This document shows, piece after piece, positions 58,840-64,000 of a stretch of DNA of 64,000 nt. Every line of letters begins with the position of its first letter. Position 1 is the first letter of the stretch. The DNA is from Prinia subflava (Eukaryota > Chordata > Aves > Passeriformes > Cisticolidae): contig NC_086254.1 of NCBI RefSeq assembly GCF_021018805.1, positions 1,426,001 through 1,490,000 on the forward strand, in the 5' to 3' direction. The translations under genes were made by a program, and so were the position numbers. The notes beneath the pieces are model-generated. The model ran no database searches. It had not been told where the DNA came from and saw only the letters and a list, made by a program, of their open reading frames with translations.

Positions 58840-59340
58840 AGCTCTTGGAGCCCAAATGATATTTTTAAATAAACCTTCTAATTTCAAATTGTTACGACTT
58901 CAGGGAATTTTCTAACTGGGATCCAGGTAGTTTTAAATGGAAGTAAAGAGGCAAGAAAAACGATAACAGAAATTAATTAAGGGAATTAAATAGAGTCAAT
59001 TGATTCCTTTCATGTTCAAAGTAATGCAAGGTCTATATTCAACAAATGGGAAGGTAAATCAGAAAATTTCCTTTATGTCCACTCCTTAAATCTGTACCTA
59101 ATTGATTTAATGCACTTTACATCTTTATGAGCTTACATTTAACAACATGTTAATATAAATAAAAGACATGACTCCAGTAATGGCTTCACTAAAACTAAAA
59201 TACAATGGGAGTGCTGTAAGTGATCTTTCTTGCTGACAATATTGAATTTATACTAAATATAGAAGACAGCTATATGGATCTACTGGGATGTGCTCCTGCA
59301 GAGCATTTTGGACAACTGAGCAATGTTATAATATAGAGAC
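58840..59340. promoter_or_regulatory. Candidate conserved noncoding element, AT-rich
   Basis: Repeat-free and complex AT-rich sequence with words such as GAAATTAATTAAGGGAATTA, GTCAATTGATTCCTTTCATG and CCTAATTGATTTAATGCAC. It has the same texture as 45570-45960. The regulatory role is inference. Confidence 0.35.
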
Positions 59341-61222
59341 CTATCACAGAGACCCAAGTTTCTCCAGTTCATTGTAGGTTGCCTGATAAGATGGGATTAA
59401 CTGAAAGGAGCTAATTAAGGAGGGAACAGCAGAGCTGTGGCTCTCCAGGGCAGCGGGAGCCTTCATTCCCCAGCCAGGAGCAGAGAACCCCCGAGAGCAG
59501 TGACACAGTGCCAGAGAACTCTGTCTCACTCCCTGGCAATCCTGCTGGTTTGCATGCTGAAGCGGAGTTCTTTAAAAAGATGATTTTTACAGGGTGTGCT
59601 AACAGATGCAAGTGTTATCCTGCTGAAGACCTGAGAATAGGGTTACTCCTCCAACATGGTTTGGGACTTCTCACACATCTCCCACAGCTGCAACAACTGG
59701 GACAGCCTAACACACAATCATAACTGTCTAATTCACAATTTAAAATCCATTTTACATGACAAAAGTACATATCTTTAATTCAAGGTGAAGTCAGAAGCAA
59801 TATTTGTTTTTCTAGAAATCTCAAGATTTATAGTTTCCAGCTATTACCTTCCACAAGCTCTATGCACTAAACTGTTCAGCTTTCTTGTGCCCATTTATAA
59901 TGCCTCAACTTTGAAATATCAGAGCACCAGCCACATTATTAGTACTGAATGCTGACAGGAATATCTAAGCCACTCCATCTCCTCCTGCCTCACCACAAAG
60001 CATTGCCTGCTCGAGGTGTCATTCCTTGTCCCTTTGGTTTAGGTTTTAGACAAGCCATTGGTCAGGAGTCCCTCTGAGGTATTGACTACCCAGCCTGAAA
60101 CATCTTGCTGTCAGACACCTGCCTCCCCCTTGCATTTATTTCATACCTCTCTAGTTTCACACTTCTTCTGTCTTGAATATTGTTCTTCAAATATTTATAG
60201 TGGATTACATTCCATTCCTCTCTCAACCACCCTCCACACCTTGTAGTGATTTTCCTTATTCATCAATTCCCCCAAGCTCCCGTTCTTTTCCCAGCTACTC
60301 TTTGGCCACCTCCTCTATGCCAGTAACTTCACAGTGACCAGAATGTCATCATTTTAGGTGCACCACATCCAGACTTCCTGGAGAAGCACAGCCCAGTGGA
60401 GCCAGCTGGGCCAGGTCTCAGACGTGCCCCTTCCCCCAGGCCCTGGAGGTGTGGCACAGGCTTTGCCAGGCAGCCACTGCAGCTCTGGGGACAGTGACAG
60501 GATGGGTGTCTGGCAGCTCACACCCCTGCCCCAGTGCTCCCTCCTGGGAAAGGGATGTTTACACTATGCAGGAGATTCCTTTGGCAGTCAGACAACGTCA
60601 ACCTTACACACAGCAGCTCCTGCAGACATCAAGAAAAGAGCAAAGACTTTATTAGGCAAGAAGGATAAAGAGGAAATCACCCTGCCTGTCCTGTCCCCTG
60701 CAGCTTGGCTGCTCATGCAAGGGATTTGCAATTACGACCTCCACAATCCTGTTCCTTTCTCTTTGGGGGTGGATTTATGTTCCCGGGCACAGACACTCCT
60801 CACTCATTCCAGCTACAATTCAGCTTTCTGCACCTGGTTTACATTTCTAATGGCTCCATCCAGGATGCGTTTCAAATACAATAACCAGGAATTCTGCACA
60901 CACAATGAAATCCAAATGTGCTCACAGATCATGAGGGTCGAGTAAAAACTATTGAATGAGACTGTCAGTAAGGAAAACAAAAATCCAGGCAATAATGGAA
61001 GGGAAAATAAACTAAGCTAACTTAAATGTATGAATGTTCTGATATTTAAAAATCAAAGCCTACATGTAACAAGTTCATAGGCAAATCAAGTTTCACACAT
61101 TTCATATCCATTTCTTTATTGTACTGTTACCTACATATTTAAGTATATTACTTCAATAAATAAATTGCTTTTAAAAAGAGGTATTTCTCTGTAAAAAGCA
61201 TTTTCCTCAAATTTGTAGTAAA
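59341..61222. other. Unique upstream flank, nothing recognised
   Basis: A 195-codon open frame at 60358-60945 (plus) has no recognisable domain. 59990-60360 is pyrimidine-rich. No gene was recognised. Confidence 0.4.
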
Positions 61223-61630
61223 GAGAGGGAGAGGGAGAGGGAGAGGGAGAGGGAGAGGGAGAGGGAGAGGGAGAGGGAGAGGGAGAGGGAGAGGGAGAGG
61301 GAGAGGGAGAGGGAGAGGGAGAGGGAGAGGGAGGAGAAGGAGAAGGAGAAGGAGAAGGAGAAGGAGAAGGAGAAGGAGAAGGAGAAGGAGAAGGAGAAGG
61401 AGAAGGAGAAGGAGAAGGAGAAGGAGAAGGAGAAGGAGAAGGAGAAGGAGAAGGAGAAGGAGAAGGAGAAGGAGAAGGAGAAGGAGAAGGAGAAGGAGAA
61501 GGAGAAGGAGAAGGAGAAGGAGAAGGAGAAGGAGAAGGAGAAGGAGAAGGAGAAGGAGAAGGAGAAGGAGAAGGAGAAGGAGAAGGAGAAGGAGAAGGAG
61601 AAGGAGAAGGAGAAGGAGAAGGAGGAGAAG
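61223..61630. repeat. Compound polypurine hexanucleotide microsatellite (GGGAGA)n(GGAGAA)n
   Basis: About 18 units of GGGAGA (61225-61332) switch cleanly into about 48 units of GGAGAA (61333-61620). Purity is nearly perfect and the whole 400 bp is purine-only on the plus strand. The minus-strand open frames (Ser-Pro, poly-Leu and Phe-Ser) are artefacts of the 6-bp period. Confidence 0.98.
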
Positions 61631-64000
61631 CAGTGCCCAAGCTCTCCACCAGGGGCTGAAGTGCCCTGCTCGCAAGGATTGTTAGATACGGACTCTGCTA
61701 CGCCAGCAAAGCCAAGCCCTTGTTGCATCTTCCTTCATCAAAGCATTCAGCATTGGAGGGTCAGAGTGACCAGACATGACATCTTCACCTCTGTTCTTGC
61801 CTTATCTCTCCCTTAGCTTTCACTGCACCAGGGCCAGAAGCTCTGCAGTGCTACCCAGCTCAGCTTCTGTAGTTTGCTGGCAGTCCTGGCCCAGGCCAGG
61901 CAGTGCTGCTGTCCCCTCACAGTGAGTGCCAATGCTCTGGCATTTCACAGCCTACATGAGCTGGCTCCCCCACCCTCCACCTCACTCTGTGTTCTCCTTA
62001 GAGCCCCTGTATATGTTGGGTTCTCTTGCACTTTGTGAAAAGCACCATGTGGCACTAGGGAAGTATTTGTTCTATGCAGAAGTTCACCAAGTTTTCCTCT
62101 TGACCCAGATCCTGGAGCCATTTCAGTTTCCTGTTCTCATGAGCTGAAATTCTACATTCTTGTTCATGTACTTTCTTTTGTCTGTTTAAAAAAACAACAA
62201 ACCAAACATATCACATGCAGCAAGCTACTCTCCCTTTCACATACCCATCCCACGACCTCAGGAATGCAGCTCTCTCCAGAACAGTCAGGAAGAGCTTCCC
62301 AGATTTGTTTTACCATATGACTTCTCTCAAAATGTTCTTGCTAAGTGACAAAGAAAAGAGTTTTACACTTGGAAAGTAAAGGTAAGTGTGAGATGGTGGT
62401 AAAAAGCAGGAATGTGAAAAAATCACTGCTCCCAACAATATTCACCAGTGTCCTTAGAGGTTTTGGAAAGCAAACTTGGCAACAAGAGCAACACTGAAAG
62501 GACTATCACTCAATAGCTGACTGAAATAAATGTTGGTTTCTGCAACTATGAGCCAGCTGGGTTTATCCTTGTCAAGAATATCACACATGGTTGGCTCACA
62601 GTCTATTACAGAGGGGCAACGATTCCAACCAGGGCTCTCAGGGGCCAGCCTGTGCCATCTGTAACATCAAGTGCCATACACAAGAGTTGCTCTGCAGATG
62701 TGTAATTAACATGAAAAATTAGTTTTCAAGCAAAATACCACTGTTAAAACATCTCAGTTCCTTTTCCTTATATGGAGTTCTGCTTCATTATAAACCAGTA
62801 CAACTGGAAGTTGTCCCCAAAAATCCATCCTCTCCTCTCCATTCAGAAACAAATAGCTCAGCCCTCAGTAGAAGTGTCTCAATTCATCATGATTTCAATT
62901 CCTTCATACCAGTTTAAGTATGGCAGAAAAGGGGAGAGTTCAGAGACATCAAAATAAAACTCTTCCTGCTGGTTCATTCCCAAGCCCAGGAGAAGAAGCA
63001 AGCACTGGTGGAAGGGGTGAGGGGAGGTTGTGCTGCTGAGGGTTCTGTGGCACTGCAGTTTGGGCCAGGGTGTCTGGGGCCTGGAGCTCTCCTCACCCTC
63101 CCTCACTGCTCTGGGAGCTTTGGCTCAACCTGCCCAAGCCCAACAGCTCAACTGGGGGTCCCTCTGTGGGAGTGCTCTTTTAGGGCACCCCTGGCTGTGT
63201 CTCATGTCTGTATTCAGCTGCCAGCCCATCTGCACCAGAGATGACTCCTCTTTGCAGATACATCAGGAAGTGGCAATTCTGTCCACCGAGCTGTACCAGG
63301 ATTTGCTTTCCACTCCTGGCCAGAGCCCTTCTGCAGCAGGAGCTGGGCCTTGACCTCCCTGTAGCTGCCTGACAACGTTGCCAAGCACAGACCCAAGGTG
63401 GCAGAGCCATTTCCACTGGAATCAAGCCCAGTCTCCCACCCCACCTCCCCAGGCTCATGGCTTGGCTATCAGCTTCAGTTTGACCTTCCAGAGAACAACC
63501 CAGAGCAAATCCCTGCCGAGCCACATCTCAGGATATCACCATGGAGACAGACCAGTGAGGCTGAAACTCTGGTCAGGCCAGCAACCAACATCTCCCTATT
63601 GCAACTCCCATTTCCCTGCCCTGGCAAAGGTCCCTGCACCCTTTCACAAAGCTGCTGCAAAGTCACAGCGGAGGCAGCTGTGTGGTTGACACTTGTTTGA
63701 CGAGTGGACTCACACGTGAGATTTACCCAAAACAGCACAAAGAGAATAAGTTCCAAGAGCAGAGATGGTATGATCCCTGTCTTCTCTTCCCCAGAAACCT
63801 GGAAACTGAGGCTCTTGCATTGAATATAGAAGGAAAATTTCAAAGCAACTTTTAAAATGGCAATATTTTCCTCTCAAAAGTATTGAAGTATTGTGGTCAC
63901 AAGTGTTATTTCTGATGAAAAAATATTATTGCCATTATTGTCATTATGCAATATTTTCATTGTGGAAAAATGGTTCCTCTTCCAATCTCTATTTAAAGCA
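61631..64000. other. Unique upstream flank, nothing recognised
   Basis: Mixed unique sequence. 63840-63990 is AT-rich. No gene, RNA or repeat was recognised. Confidence 0.4.

Noticed and set aside
60358..60945. 195-codon plus-strand open frame
   Set aside because: Its first third is low-information Gly/Pro/Ser and no domain is recognised.
61131..61728. Ser-Pro, poly-Leu and Phe-Ser open frames
   Set aside because: All three minus-strand frames simply read the hexanucleotide microsatellite.
1..64000. CRISPR array, operon or other prokaryotic system
   Set aside because: The window is vertebrate nuclear DNA. The tandem repeats have no unique spacers and there are no prokaryotic gene clusters.

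Overview
The window looks like avian nuclear DNA, most probably from a songbird. It is full of 5'-truncated CR1 LINE copies whose 3' ends carry the bird-typical ATTCTGTGA-type tail, and it holds several solo LTRs of avian endogenous retroviruses. There is one strong CpG island and almost no coding sequence. The songbird assignment rests on recognising the CR1 and LTR flavour, not on a database search.

The only gene I can support is the first coding exon of GALNT17 (WBSCR17), on the minus strand at 31060-31297. It encodes the cytosolic tip, the membrane anchor and the start of the stem of a Golgi-type polypeptide N-acetylgalactosaminyltransferase family protein. The exon ends at a GT donor, so 1-31059 is read as part of a long first intron. 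A CpG island of about 1.1 kb (31290-32400) covers the exon, the 5' UTR and the promoter. A 31-bp GC-rich minisatellite (32022-32347) lies at its distal edge. The sequence from about 32.4 kb to 64 kb is upstream flank with no gene that I recognise.

Intron side (1-31 kb): twelve CR1 pieces; two solo LTRs of one family, 618 bp each, both with exact 5-bp target duplications, one of them nested inside a CR1; and a longer LTR-like element with an internal 47-bp tandem repeat (17.7-18.7 kb). Some AT-rich, repeat-free blocks (15.0, 22.3-22.7, 24.1-24.3, 25.8-26.4 kb) resemble conserved noncoding elements.

Upstream side (32-64 kb): ten CR1 pieces, nine of them on the minus strand; an A/C-only tract (44.5-44.8 kb); a second copy of the 47-bp-repeat LTR in the opposite orientation (46.5-47.7 kb); a third solo LTR with an exact target duplication (49.8-50.5 kb); a 400-bp polypurine hexanucleotide array (61.2-61.6 kb); and two more AT-rich candidate regulatory blocks (45.6-46.0 and 58.8-59.3 kb).

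I found no new gene system. The most interesting points are the switch in CR1 orientation at the CpG island, the minisatellite and possible upstream ORFs at the GALNT17 promoter, the nested LTR, the inverted pair of LTR elements, and the two extreme low-complexity tracts.
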